NCBI GenBank assembly: GCA_965277355.1
Contig: CBDICN010000002.1
Span: forward strand, 806,001-870,000
Direction: 5' to 3'
DNA: 64,000 bases
Origin: RH-AL1 sp965277355
GTDB lineage: Bacteria; Pseudomonadota; Alphaproteobacteria; Rhizobiales; Beijerinckiaceae
Under the pieces are notes generated by a model. That model had not been told where the DNA came from and searched no databases. It worked only from the letters and a program-made list of their open reading frames with translations. The position numbers and the translations under genes were made by a program. This document shows, one piece after another, positions 56,020-64,000 of the stretch (positions are counted from its first letter, which is position 1; every line of letters starts with the position of its first letter).

Positions 56020-57369
56020 TTATTCGGCTGCCATCAATTCCGCGGTAGCCGGTGCATCCAGCTCCAAGCCCGCGCCTTCCATGTCCTTCGTGAAGACGAT
56101 GGCATCGGATTGCGCCATGGCACGCGGATCAAAGGATGGATCTTTCATGACGCCCCAGATCTTGCGAACCTGCATGCCCAGGTTGCCCGCATCGTAAAGC
56201 GGGAAAACCATCGATTCCCGCATATAGCGCTCGACAGGATGCTTCTTGTCGAGTGCGTTGACGCCCATCACCTGCATCGCCTTGAAGACCGAGGTGGTCA
56301 TTAGCTCGCCGCAGAGCACCTTCGACATGGCGCCGATCGCGTGTCCCTCGGAGTCGTACATGTCGAGGTAGTGCGCCGCCTTCCAAGAGAAGGCCCGGCA
56401 CGCCTCGATCTTCATCGCTACGTCAGCCATGGCGTAGCCAACCGCCTGATGGTTGATGATCGGCTGACCGCCGCCCGCAGTGTAGGTCTTCGCCCATTTG
56501 AGCACGTACTCGTAAGCCGAGCGAGCTACGCCGACGGCGGCGATCGCCGCGACAGGGCCAGACCACGTGAACGCCTTGCTGATGATCAGGTCGCCGTCGC
56601 CGATGGCGAAGACGTTCTCCTCGGGGACGCGGCAGTCCTCGAAGATCAACGAATTGTTCTGGCAGGTGCGATGACCAATCTTGGAAATCGGCTGCTCGAA
56701 CGACAGGCCGAGCGCGCCACGCGGCACCAGCATGCCGCTGAGCCCAGACTTGCCGCCCTTGCCGGCATCGGTGCGCACGATGCAGACGTTGACGTTGGCA
56801 CCCTTTAGATCCCAGCCCCCCGCATTGCACGGCCAATACTTGGTTCCATTGAGCACGTACTCGCCGCGCCCCTTGTCCAGCGTCGCGGTAAGCCCGATAC
56901 CGACTTTGCCAGTGCCGGGTGAGTCAAAGTTTGCCGTACCGCCTGGCTTGCCTGCCGCCTCGCTGACTGTCCATCCGGCGAGATACTCGTGGCTTGGATC
57001 GCTCGTCGCTTCGCCGATCCACTTACGCTTCTGCTCTTCCGAGCCGTACCAGGCGACCGGCATAAGGCCGAGCCCGTTGACCAGCACGATCGTCGCGAAG
57101 CCGGGGTCGACAGCGCAGACCTCCTCTGCGACAATCTGAAGATCGACGTTACTCACGCTGCCGCCGCCATACTCCTTCGGCAAGAATCCCATCGCTAAGC
57201 CTAGCTTATAGGCCTCCTTGTAGGGCTCCTTCATCATTGCGAAGCCCTTCTGGGTGTCTGGCTCCAGATCGGCTTTTGCCACGGCAGGAGCCAACACTTC
57301 CGTTGCGAATTCGCGAGCGGTCTTCTGCAGCTTCTTCTGTTCGGTTGTCAGTGTGAAGTCGATTGCCAT
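56020..57369 (-). CDS. Acyl-CoA dehydrogenase family protein
   Basis: 449 aa from ATG 57369 (MAIDFTLTTEQKKLQKTARE). It has the N-terminal helical domain, the FAD-binding middle (YLAGWTVSEAAGKPGG, then GTKYWPCNAG) and a C-terminal helical domain with ISKAFTWSGPVAAIAAVGVA and PVERYMRESMVFPLYDAGN. It oxidises an acyl-CoA at the alpha-beta bond with FAD; the chain specificity is unknown. No CaiB, thiolase or other fatty-acid genes are adjacent. It follows a globin gene by 35 bp, an unusual pairing. G+C is about 60%, lower than the core. Confidence 0.88.
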   Translation of the reverse strand: MAIDFTLTTEQKKLQKTAREFATEVLAPAVAKADLEPDTQKGFAMMKEPYKEAYKLGLAMGFLPKEYGGGSVSNVDLQIVAEEVCAVDPGFATIVLVNGLGLMPVAWYGSEEQKRKWIGEATSDPSHEYLAGWTVSEAAGKPGGTANFDSPGTGKVGIGLTATLDKGRGEYVLNGTKYWPCNAGGWDLKGANVNVCIVRTDAGKGGKSGLSGMLVPRGALGLSFEQPISKIGHRTCQNNSLIFEDCRVPEENVFAIGDGDLIISKAFTWSGPVAAIAAVGVARSAYEYVLKWAKTYTAGGGQPIINHQAVGYAMADVAMKIEACRAFSWKAAHYLDMYDSEGHAIGAMSKVLCGELMTTSVFKAMQVMGVNALDKKHPVERYMRESMVFPLYDAGNLGMQVRKIWGVMKDPSFDPRAMAQSDAIVFTKDMEGAGLELDAPATAELMAAE

Positions 57370-57404
57370 GATGAGTTCTCCATGGACGATTAAAATCCTC
57401 GCGT

Positions 57405-57830
57405 TCAGGCTCTGACTGTCTTCTTTTCTTTGGCTGCCTCCAGCATATCTCCGGCTATGGCAGTGTAACAGGCTATCCATGCTTCGCGGACGGGCGCGGT
57501 GAACGCATCGCCCAAGCCGGCATCGAGCGTACCGATCAACGCCTGGCCGACCTTGTTGTAATCCTCGGGCTTGGCGCCGTAACTGGCGTGCCGCCGTCCG
57601 AGGTCCTTTACAGCCGGTGATACAGCATTCCATTGATGCAGGTTGTCGACCGCAGTCGCCAGCATAGCCATCAGTTTTTTCTTTTGTTCTGTCATGTCGT
57701 CGCTGAACAATCCGCGCAGCGACGGGTCTATCGCAAACAGTTTTGAATAAAACAAGTCGGCTGCCTGATCGGCGATCGGAACGACTTGCGCAAAGCTCGC
57801 CTGCACCAGCTTTGTTTGGTCTGGGGTCAC
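57405..57830 (-). CDS. Single-domain haemoglobin (Vitreoscilla-like)
   Basis: 141 aa with a globin fold: an A/B helix start TKLVQASFAQVVPIADQAA, then LFAIDPSLRGLFSDDM, and the proximal haem His as H81 in GRRHASYGAKPEDY, the block typical of flavohaemoglobin globin domains. No reductase domain follows, so it matches the single-domain haemoglobins that bind oxygen or turn over nitric oxide with a separate reductase. It is first in an operon with an acyl-CoA dehydrogenase gene. No clear NsrR or FNR site was seen upstream. Confidence 0.9.
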   Translation of the reverse strand: MTPDQTKLVQASFAQVVPIADQAADLFYSKLFAIDPSLRGLFSDDMTEQKKKLMAMLATAVDNLHQWNAVSPAVKDLGRRHASYGAKPEDYNKVGQALIGTLDAGLGDAFTAPVREAWIACYTAIAGDMLEAAKEKKTVRA

Positions 57831-58205
57831 GCGTCCTCCTTCGGTTAATCGCCCAGAAAAGGCGAACCAAAAGCAGCAAAGGCTGTACCACTTTCATTTG
57901 TGAGGAGAGGACGGCTGTCGTGGGGGCCGCCTGCCTCGCTCATGTTCAACTTTCGCAGGACCATCTGCCGCATTAGCCGTCACACTGACGAAAAGAGGAC
58001 CAAGCTCCATTGTTTCGCGTCCAGGAGTCCGGGTACGCCAAAATGCCGCCGACGAGGCGCGTTCGAGACAAAGGAGACGACGCTGCGGCTGTCGTTTTTG
58101 CGGACTATTCGATCCGCCTGCTCATGTATCATGACGCCTCCAAAAACCTCGCCTGATTTCGTTTGATGTGATCCCATCCGCTTAGCGAGGTGGAGACTTG
58201 ATTCG
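57831..58205. other. Intergenic region upstream of the globin gene
   Basis: 375 bp with lower G+C. It must contain the globin promoter (minus strand), but no clear -35/-10 pair, known operator or hairpin could be assigned. The right end abuts an IS5-type remnant. Confidence 0.4.
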
Positions 58206-58375
58206 ATGCGGGCTCAGGCGGGATGTTTCGATATCGACGAGCGGCTGAAGGACTTGTCGGCCTAGGGCGACGACCTCGAACGGCTGAAGAGGCTGGTCGA
58301 TTTCGAGATGTTCCGGCCGGCGCTGCGGCGGGCGGTGCCGCGCTCGGACGGCTCGAAGGGCGGCGGCCGCCCTTC
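58206..58375 (+). pseudogene. IS5-family transposase N-terminal remnant
   Basis: From ATG 58206: CFDIDERLKDLSA, then an in-frame TAG, then GDDLERLKRLVDFEMFRPAL and VPRSDGSKGGGRP. This is the well-known start of IS5-type transposases, up to the SKGGRPP block, where similarity ends abruptly. No inverted repeats were found. It is a dead fragment. Confidence 0.75.
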
Positions 58376-58585
58376 GACGCCTGAGACGACGAAAGCAGGC
58401 CCCGAAGACGGCTTGCCCCGACAAGGCAACGAAACCGATCAAGCTCCGGGGACGCCTTTCCCAACACCCAATGTCGAGCGCGTTCTTGAGCGCGTTCTTG
58501 GAGGCGTCCAATTTTGATGAATGCGCATGCGATACCGGCGTGCTGGGCGGTGGTGCCGAGTGTGTACGGCGCAGCCGCCCGACCC

Positions 58586-59677
58586 TCACACCACGATCGT
58601 CAGCCGCTCCGCCGCCCGGGTGATGCCGGTGTAGAGCCAGCGGTTGCGGTGCTCGCGGAAGGCGCCGCTCTCGTCGAACAGCACGACGTCGTCCCATTGC
58701 GAGCCCTGCGCCTTGTGGACGGTGAGCACGTAGCCGTAGTCGAAGGCGTCGGAGCTGCGCCGCAGCGCCGGGGGCACGCCCTCCTCGCCGTCGGTGAAGT
58801 ACTCCGGCCGCACCGCGATGCGCAGCGGCTTGCGGCCCAAGTCGTCGTCCGGCACCACGCCGTAGCGCAGCTTGCCCGCGCGCGCCGCCGCCGCCGTTTT
58901 CACGATCCAGATGCCGCCGTTCAGCAGCCCCTTCTTGTTGTCGTTGCGCAGGCAGACGAGCTTTTCCTCTGGCCTCGGATAGGGGTCCGTGTGGCCGGCG
59001 AGCTGGCGCATCCGCGCGTTGAACCCGCGCCGCGTGCGGTTGAGGCCGACCAGCACCTGGTCGGCCCCCTGGACCAGCCCGGCGTCGGCATCGGCGCGGC
59101 GGATCACCCGGCTCTCGCCGTAGGCGCCGCGCGGGATGCGCTCGCCGGCGCGCACCATCATCGAGAGGCGGATGATCGGGTTGTCGGCCGCCTGCCGGTG
59201 TACCTCGGTCAGCATCGCGTCGGGCGCGGCGTCGGTGAAGAAGCCGCCGCCCTTCACCGGCGGCAGCTGCGCCGGGTCGCCCAGCACCAGCACCGGCTTG
59301 CCGAACGACAGCAGGTCGCGGCCGAGCTCCTCGTCGACCATCGAGCATTCGTCGACGATGATGAGCGCGGCCCTGGCGGCGGCGGACTCCTCGTTGAGGA
59401 CGAAGGACGGCTCGTCGGTGTCGGCGTCGCGCAGGCGGTAGATCATCGAGTGGATGGTGCGCGCCTCCTTGCAGCCCTTCGCCCGCAGCACCAGCGCGGC
59501 CTTGCCGGTGAAGGCGGCGAAGGCGACCGCGCCGTCGATGTCGGCGGCGAGCTGCTTGGCGAGCGTCGTCTTGCCGGTGCCGGCGTAGCCGAACAGGCGG
59601 AACACCTGCGGCTCGCCGCGCCCGATCCAGGCGGCGACGGCGGCGAGCGCCGCCTCCTGCTGCGGCGACCAGCTCAT
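58586..59677 (-). CDS. RecD-like ATP-dependent DNA helicase
   Basis: 363 aa from ATG 59677 (MSWSPQQEAALAAVAAW). It is an SF1B helicase: Walker A FGYAGTGKTTLAK, Walker B IIVDECSMVDEEL, then LVLGDPAQLPPV and ILTEVHRQ-like LTEVHRQAADNPIIRL, and VLTVHKAQGSQWDDVVLF with TGITRAAERLTIVV at the C-terminus. It unwinds DNA 5' to 3'. The N-terminal domains of full RecD2 are missing, as in phage and island versions. With the nearby P4 primase it suggests a former replication module. Confidence 0.9.
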   Translation of the reverse strand: MSWSPQQEAALAAVAAWIGRGEPQVFRLFGYAGTGKTTLAKQLAADIDGAVAFAAFTGKAALVLRAKGCKEARTIHSMIYRLRDADTDEPSFVLNEESAAARAALIIVDECSMVDEELGRDLLSFGKPVLVLGDPAQLPPVKGGGFFTDAAPDAMLTEVHRQAADNPIIRLSMMVRAGERIPRGAYGESRVIRRADADAGLVQGADQVLVGLNRTRRGFNARMRQLAGHTDPYPRPEEKLVCLRNDNKKGLLNGGIWIVKTAAAARAGKLRYGVVPDDDLGRKPLRIAVRPEYFTDGEEGVPPALRRSSDAFDYGYVLTVHKAQGSQWDDVVLFDESGAFREHRNRWLYTGITRAAERLTIVV

Positions 59678-60040
59678 CGGGACGGGGCCTTCGCGGCGAG
59701 GGGCACGGACGGCTCGGGCATGGACGGCTCGGGCATGGACGGCTCTTATTGGCGGACCAAAGGTTCTAATCGTTGGCGCCGGCGCGGCAAACGCGAACCG
59801 GCGCCGGGTGGCTCGGACGGCCCAGCGTACGCGGGGGATATCTCGCCCCCGCAACCAAGCCGATAGCCGCTCCTCGCAAACCTCGCCGATGGGCAAAAAC
59901 GCGAGCGTGTCGCGTCCGGCGGTGGCGTCGGTTGGATGAGTGCTATATTTAGTTGGGTATAGCGCTGGAGGCGGCTGGTCACTCGCGCCCGTGTGTCAGT
60001 TGGAGATGCGACCATCCGGCGGTTTCGGAGAAGAGGATCG
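59678..60040. other. Intergenic region with a 15-bp tandem repeat
   Basis: 363 bp between divergent genes. ggacggctcgggcat is repeated at 59707 and 59722 and partly at 59737-59745. Further right is an A/T-richer stretch (atatttagttgggtatag near 59944) that may hold the aldehyde dehydrogenase promoter. No gene is seen. Confidence 0.6.
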
Positions 60041-61471
60041 ATGAGCAACAATCTGAACTTCTACATCGACGGCGCATGGGTCGAGCCGGCGACGCCGCGG
60101 ACGATCGACGTGATCGACCCTTCGACCGAAGAAATCTTCACGCAGATTTCGGGAGGCAGCGCCGCGGACATCGATCGCGCCGTCAAGGCCGCCCGTGCCG
60201 CCTTCGCGAGCTTCTCGCGCACCACCGTCGCCGAACGCCTGCAGCTCCTGGAGAGCGTTTGCGCGGAATACGACAAGCGCTACGAGGACATTGCGCAGGC
60301 GGTGTCTCAGGAAATGGGCGCGCCGCTCGCCTTCGCGCGGGGACCGCAGGCTTGGATCGGTCAAGCCCACCTGCGCGAGATGGTGAAGGTCCTGAAGACC
60401 TACACATTCGAGCACATGATCGGCACGACGCAGATCGTGAAGGAGCCGGTCGGCGTCGTCGGCATGATCACGCCCTGGAACTGGCCGCTCAACCAGATCG
60501 CCTGCAAAGTCGGCCCGGCGCTGGCCGCGGGTTGCACCATGGTCCTGAAGCCGAGCGAGATCGCGCCGATCACCGGGATCCTCTTCGCCGAGGTGCTGCA
60601 TGCCGCCGGTGTTCCGAAGGGCGTGTTCAACTTGGTCAACGGCGAAGGCGCCACCGTCGGCGCAGCCATCTCGTCCCACCCGGGGATCGACATGGTGTCG
60701 TTCACGGGATCGACGCGGGCCGGCATCCTCGTCGCCAAGGCCGCGGCGGAGACGGTGAAGCGCGTCCACCAGGAGCTCGGCGGAAAGTCGGCCAACATCC
60801 TGCTGCCGGACGCCGATTTCGCGCGCCGGGTGCCGGAGGGCGTCGCGAATTGCTTCAGCAACAGCGGCCAAAGCTGCAATGCGCCGACGCGGATGTTCGT
60901 GCCGCAAGCGCGGCACGCCGAGGTGGTGGACCTCGCCCGCAAGGCCGCGCAGGGGTTCGCCGTCGGCGACCCTCGCAGCGAGAACTCGAACCTCGGCCCG
61001 GTCGTCAGCAAGGCGCAGTACGACAAGATCCAGGGTCTGATCCAGTCGGGCATCGACGAAGGCGCCGAGCTGGTGGCGGGCGGCACGGGCAAGCCGGACG
61101 GTCTCAGCAGGGGCTACTACGTGCGCCCGACCGTTTTCGCCGGCGTGTCGCCGAAGATGCGCATCGCCCAGGAGGAGATCTTCGGGCCGGTGATCTCGAT
61201 CATGCCTTATGAAACCGAGGAGGCGGTGATCGAAGAGGCCAACAACACGGTTTACGGGCTCGCCGCCTACGTTCAGTCCGAGGATCGAGAGCACGCTCGC
61301 CGCGTCGCCGCGCGCATGCGCGCCGGCACAATCTACCTCAACGCTCCCGCGCCCGACATCTCTGCGCCCTTCGGCGGCTACAAGCAGTCCGGAAATGGTC
61401 GTGAGTGGTCGGTCTTCGGGCTTGACGACTTCATGGAGATCAAGGGCGTCGTCGGCTACGAAGCCGCCTGA
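60041..61471 (+). CDS. Aldehyde dehydrogenase, NAD(P)-dependent
   Basis: 476 aa from ATG 60041, with AGAGGA about 6 bp upstream. It shows the family blocks ITPWNWPLNQIACKVGPAL, FTGSTRAGILV, catalytic Glu in QELGGKSAN and catalytic Cys in SGQSCNAPTRM. EIFGPVISI and the C-terminal FGGYKQSGNGREWS follow. It oxidises an aldehyde to the acid in the cytosol. The sequence is closest in style to the broad betaine/vanillin-type aldehyde dehydrogenases, so the substrate is open. It appears to be a single gene. Confidence 0.93.
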   Translation: MSNNLNFYIDGAWVEPATPRTIDVIDPSTEEIFTQISGGSAADIDRAVKAARAAFASFSRTTVAERLQLLESVCAEYDKRYEDIAQAVSQEMGAPLAFARGPQAWIGQAHLREMVKVLKTYTFEHMIGTTQIVKEPVGVVGMITPWNWPLNQIACKVGPALAAGCTMVLKPSEIAPITGILFAEVLHAAGVPKGVFNLVNGEGATVGAAISSHPGIDMVSFTGSTRAGILVAKAAAETVKRVHQELGGKSANILLPDADFARRVPEGVANCFSNSGQSCNAPTRMFVPQARHAEVVDLARKAAQGFAVGDPRSENSNLGPVVSKAQYDKIQGLIQSGIDEGAELVAGGTGKPDGLSRGYYVRPTVFAGVSPKMRIAQEEIFGPVISIMPYETEEAVIEEANNTVYGLAAYVQSEDREHARRVAARMRAGTIYLNAPAPDISAPFGGYKQSGNGREWSVFGLDDFMEIKGVVGYEAA

Positions 61472-61661
61472 GGCAACAAGCGAGATCGCGCTCGGCCTGC
61501 GCTGGGCGCGAGGGTGTGCCGCGGTCCGGGAGTCCCAACGCCGGGCTGGTGGAAGGAGACGGTCCCGTCCTTCTCGCTCCCGCTGCGCCAAAGCATCGGT
61601 GGCATCGATTGAGGGGGATCCCAAACGCCGCTGCCTGGAGGAGCCTGCAGCCGCAGCAGTT

Positions 61662-61979
61662 TCAGAAGCCAGTTGAATGTCTCGAACATCGCGACGACCT
61701 GCCGAACGATCGCAGCGACCTCATTCCCGGCTTGCCAGTGATGCAAGCTCGGAGAAGGTCTTTCTTCTGCCAGGACGGTGCGTAGAAGGCGCGCGTGAAG
61801 AGAAGGCCGAAACAGGTGACGCCGAGCAGCATTGGCCAACCCTTCGCGCAAAGCGCTGGCTGGCCAGCGAAAACGAAGGCCACACGGCCAGAATGCCCAT
61901 GATGAGGATCGTCAGGACGCCGCCAAGATAGACGCGCCAAGATAGACGCGCCAAGATCGAAGAGGATGGCCAGAATCAT
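61662..61979 (-). pseudogene. Decayed small membrane-protein gene with tandem duplication
   Basis: From ATG 61979 the frame MILAILFDLG is broken by two extra 14-bp units (61921-61948). Without these 28 bp the next frame continues as GVLTILIMGILAVWPSFSLA, a membrane span. A second shift near 61840 is needed to reach GWPMLLGVTCFGLLF and YAPSWQKKDLL before the stop at 61662. The intact product would have been a small protein with two membrane spans. Its function is unknown. Confidence 0.5.
61921..61957. repeat. 14-bp tandem repeat, 2.6 units
   Basis: cgccaagatagacg at 61921 and 61935, then cgccaagat. It lies within the first 60 bp of the decayed membrane-protein gene and shifts its frame. Confidence 0.95.
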
Positions 61980-62124
61980 GAGGCTGCTACGTTCGAACCT
62001 TTTTTTCTGCTGGGACTAGCGCTCGGCGGATCGGATCGTCCCATTGCCGCCATTGGAGAGCCGCAACAATAAGCTACTTGAGCCGCTATCCCTACCCCGG
62101 AGAGCTCGAATGGGCGTTTTGACA

Positions 62125-63918
62125 ATGAGGCACCGAGCCGTGCGGCTAAGTTCGGCCACGGCTTTAGCGACGATCCTGCAGATGCCGGCGGGACTTGTGG
62201 CCTTCGCGCAAGTCGGGACAAACACACCCGACGTAGCGGAAGCCGGCAAGTGTACCGGCGAGAATGCTGGCATCACTCTTCCTCAGGGCTTCTGCGCTAC
62301 TATTTTCGCCGACCATATCGGTCACGCCCGCCAGATGGTCGTGGCGCCCGACGGCACGCTCTACGTCAACACATGGAGCGGCGCCTATTACAAGGGCGCC
62401 GCCATCAATCCCGGCGGCTTCCTTGTCGCCCTGAAGGACACCGACGGCTCCGGCCGGGCCGACAAACAGGTTCGCTTCGGCGCGACCGCCGATCAAGGCA
62501 ATCACGGCGGCACTGGGATTGGCATCCACGACGGCTATCTCTATGCCGAGACCAACGACGACATCGTTCGCTACAAGCTCGACGCGGGCAAGCCGGCGCC
62601 AAGCGGCCAACCGGAGGTCATCGTCACGGATCTGCCGACGACCGGCGATCATCCGATGCATCCCTTCCTCATCGACGGGAAGGGCAACCTCTTTGTCGAC
62701 CTCGGTACCGCGACCAACGCCTGCGAGATCGAGAACCGGCAGCTGCATTCCAAGGGCCACGAGCCGTGCATGGAAAAGGAGACCCGCGGCGGCATCTGGC
62801 GCTTCGATGCATCGAAGCAGAACCAGCGGTTCTCGCCGGCCGAGCGCTACGCCACGGGCTTGCGCAACGGCGAAGGCTTCTCGATGGACGCGTCGGGACA
62901 GATCTTCGTGACGCAGCATGGTCGCGACCAGCTGCACGAAGATTGGCCCGATCTCTACACGGCGCAGCAGGGGCACGAGCTGCCGGCGGAGGAGGTCGTC
63001 GCCTTGAAGAACGGCGCAGACTACGGTTGGCCCGAGTGCTACTTCGACCCCTATCAGAAAAAGCTCGTGCTTGCGCCCGAATACGGCGGTGATGGCGGCA
63101 AGAAGGTCGGGGTCTGCGCCGACCGGCAGGGGCCGGTCGCCGACTACCCGGGGCACTATGCGCCAAACGACATGAAGTTCTACGAAGGCGACCAGTTTCC
63201 CAAGGCTTACCGCGGGGGCGCCTTCATCGCCTTCCACGGCTCGTGGAACCGTGCCCCGGCACCGCAGAAGGGATACAACGTCGTGTTCCAGCCCTTCGCT
63301 GACGGCAACGCGGTCGGCAAGTGGATCGTTTTCGCAGACGGCTTCGCCGGGCCGCACATGGAGCCGAGCCGCGCCGCGCACCGGCCGTCCGGCCTCGCGG
63401 TTGGTCCGAAGGGCGCGCTCTACGTCTCTGACGATGTCGGCGGCCGGATCTGGCGCATCACCTACGCGGGCGGCAACCCCGATGCGCCGATCGAGGCCGC
63501 GCCTTCGCCGGCCAACGCGAACCGCGCCTCGACCTCGCCCGATGTACTGCCGCCCGAAGGCATGCACCCGGACGCCGGACGACTGGCGGCCGGCCTGCCG
63601 CCGCCGCCCGGCGCGACGCCGCAGGAGGTTGCGCTGGGCGATCGCATCTTCCACGGCGAGGTCGATCACGGCACGTGCGGCGGCTGCCACGGTGCCGACC
63701 TCAGCGGCACGCCCATCGGTGCCAACCTGATGGACGGCAAGTGGATGTGGAGCGACGGCAGCCTGCAGGGAATCACGCAGACCATCGCAAGCGGCGTACC
63801 GCATCCGCGGGCTCATCCGGGCGCGATGCCGCCGATGGGCGGCATGCAGATGTCCCGGGCCGACTTGAAGGCGGTCGCCTCCTACGTCTGGGCGGTTAGC
63901 CACCCCGACGGCCATTGA
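62125..63918 (+). CDS. Secreted sorbosone/PQQ-type sugar dehydrogenase fused to cytochrome c
   Basis: 597 aa from ATG 62125 (an ATG at 62110 adds five residues). A signal peptide ends near AFAQVG. The main part (about residues 60-450) is a six-bladed soluble glucose dehydrogenase-like propeller: LYVNTWSGAYY, DQGNHGGTGIGIHDGYLY, GLRNGEGFSMDASGQIFVTQHG, YGWPECYFD and FIAFHGSWNR. A C-terminal cytochrome c domain has the haem site CGGCHG and a Met-rich tail. It would oxidise a sugar in the periplasm and pass electrons through its own haem to the chain. Maturation of this haem would require the Ccm system. The PQQ requirement is inferred. Confidence 0.9.
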   Translation: MRHRAVRLSSATALATILQMPAGLVAFAQVGTNTPDVAEAGKCTGENAGITLPQGFCATIFADHIGHARQMVVAPDGTLYVNTWSGAYYKGAAINPGGFLVALKDTDGSGRADKQVRFGATADQGNHGGTGIGIHDGYLYAETNDDIVRYKLDAGKPAPSGQPEVIVTDLPTTGDHPMHPFLIDGKGNLFVDLGTATNACEIENRQLHSKGHEPCMEKETRGGIWRFDASKQNQRFSPAERYATGLRNGEGFSMDASGQIFVTQHGRDQLHEDWPDLYTAQQGHELPAEEVVALKNGADYGWPECYFDPYQKKLVLAPEYGGDGGKKVGVCADRQGPVADYPGHYAPNDMKFYEGDQFPKAYRGGAFIAFHGSWNRAPAPQKGYNVVFQPFADGNAVGKWIVFADGFAGPHMEPSRAAHRPSGLAVGPKGALYVSDDVGGRIWRITYAGGNPDAPIEAAPSPANANRASTSPDVLPPEGMHPDAGRLAAGLPPPPGATPQEVALGDRIFHGEVDHGTCGGCHGADLSGTPIGANLMDGKWMWSDGSLQGITQTIASGVPHPRAHPGAMPPMGGMQMSRADLKAVASYVWAVSHPDGH

Positions 63919-63936
63919 GCCGCCAGGCGCGGCGTC

Positions 63937-64000
63937 TTAGGAGCGCCGCGCCAAGAAGCGTGCGAAGGCGTCGAGCGAGACCGCATGACGCTGTTTGAAC
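63937..64000 (-). CDS. 3' end of an unidentified gene (cut by window edge)
   Basis: An open minus-strand frame ends with FKQRHAVSLDAFARFLARRS and TAA at 63937-63939, convergent with the dehydrogenase gene. Only 20 codons are visible, too few to name it. Codon use fits a real gene. Confidence 0.35.
   Translation of the reverse strand, partial: FKQRHAVSLDAFARFLARRS

Overview
The window is about 68-70% G+C almost throughout and reads as chromosome of an alphaproteobacterium of the Hyphomicrobiales (Rhizobiales), perhaps the Methylobacteriaceae/Beijerinckiaceae. The evidence is a polyhydroxybutyrate gene set (phaR, phaA, phaB, a phasin), acnA divergent from ccmA, system I cytochrome c maturation genes, aerobic-type cobalamin genes (cobD, cobQ), and several families of palindromic intergenic repeats typical of that order. 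The genus cannot be fixed from the sequence alone. No rRNA, ordinary tRNA or CRISPR array was seen.

Layout. 0-5.5 kb: a cut-off P4-type primase, an L,D-transpeptidase, two tandem GT2 glycosyltransferases and a DxD glycosyltransferase. 5.5-10.7 kb: an LptF/G-like permease, ccmC-ccmD-ccmG, a DUF4112 protein, a methyltransferase and gloB. 10.8-15.7 kb: a PAS-GGDEF-EAL protein and the phaR / phaA-phaB locus. 15.7-25.4 kb: an ABC exporter, a ParD antitoxin with a broken ParE, a MoeB/ThiF-like enzyme, a PAP2 phosphatase, argG, an alpha/beta hydrolase, a hydroxyacid dehydrogenase and a hybrid histidine kinase. 25.6-38.4 kb: zwf, a ModE-like regulator, a frameshifted LysR gene beside an SDR, a phasin, a SixA-like phosphatase, a secreted protein, an ABC-2 exporter, acnA and ccmA-ccmB. 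39.0-46.1 kb: a membrane glycosyltransferase gene split by a 5.2-kb transposon. 46.2-51.5 kb: cobD and cobQ, a cupin gene with an in-frame stop, and an AraC regulator. 51.6-59.7 kb: accessory DNA with an ImmA/IrrE-like gene and a frameshifted partner, a second P4 primase, small unknown genes, a globin with an acyl-CoA dehydrogenase, an IS5 remnant and a RecD-like helicase. 60-63.9 kb: an aldehyde dehydrogenase and a secreted sugar dehydrogenase fused to cytochrome c.

The most striking object is the transposon at 39645-44831. It has 25-bp terminal inverted repeats (24/25 identical) and an exact 8-bp target duplication, and it encodes an IS1595-type transposase. Its passengers are a single-protein MmeI-like (type IIL) restriction-modification enzyme of visibly lower G+C, a small XRE regulator and a coiled-coil/winged-helix protein. 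It also carries a compact RNA-like sequence whose acceptor stem and T arm look like the tRNA-like domain of tmRNA. A 10-bp motif recurs at two of its promoters, suggesting that the XRE protein controls both transposase and cargo. The insertion cuts a glycosyltransferase gene whose frame would be exactly restored by precise excision.

Three wider patterns stand out. First, the ccm operon is split into ccmA-ccmB and ccmC-ccmD-ccmG about 29 kb apart, in an arrangement that one inversion would explain. Second, short tandem duplications (8-18 bp) recur, and two of them appear to have frameshifted genes. Third, many genes are decayed (parE, two LysR genes, a cupin, transposase stubs, a small membrane protein), so the accessory parts of the window look to be in active turnover.
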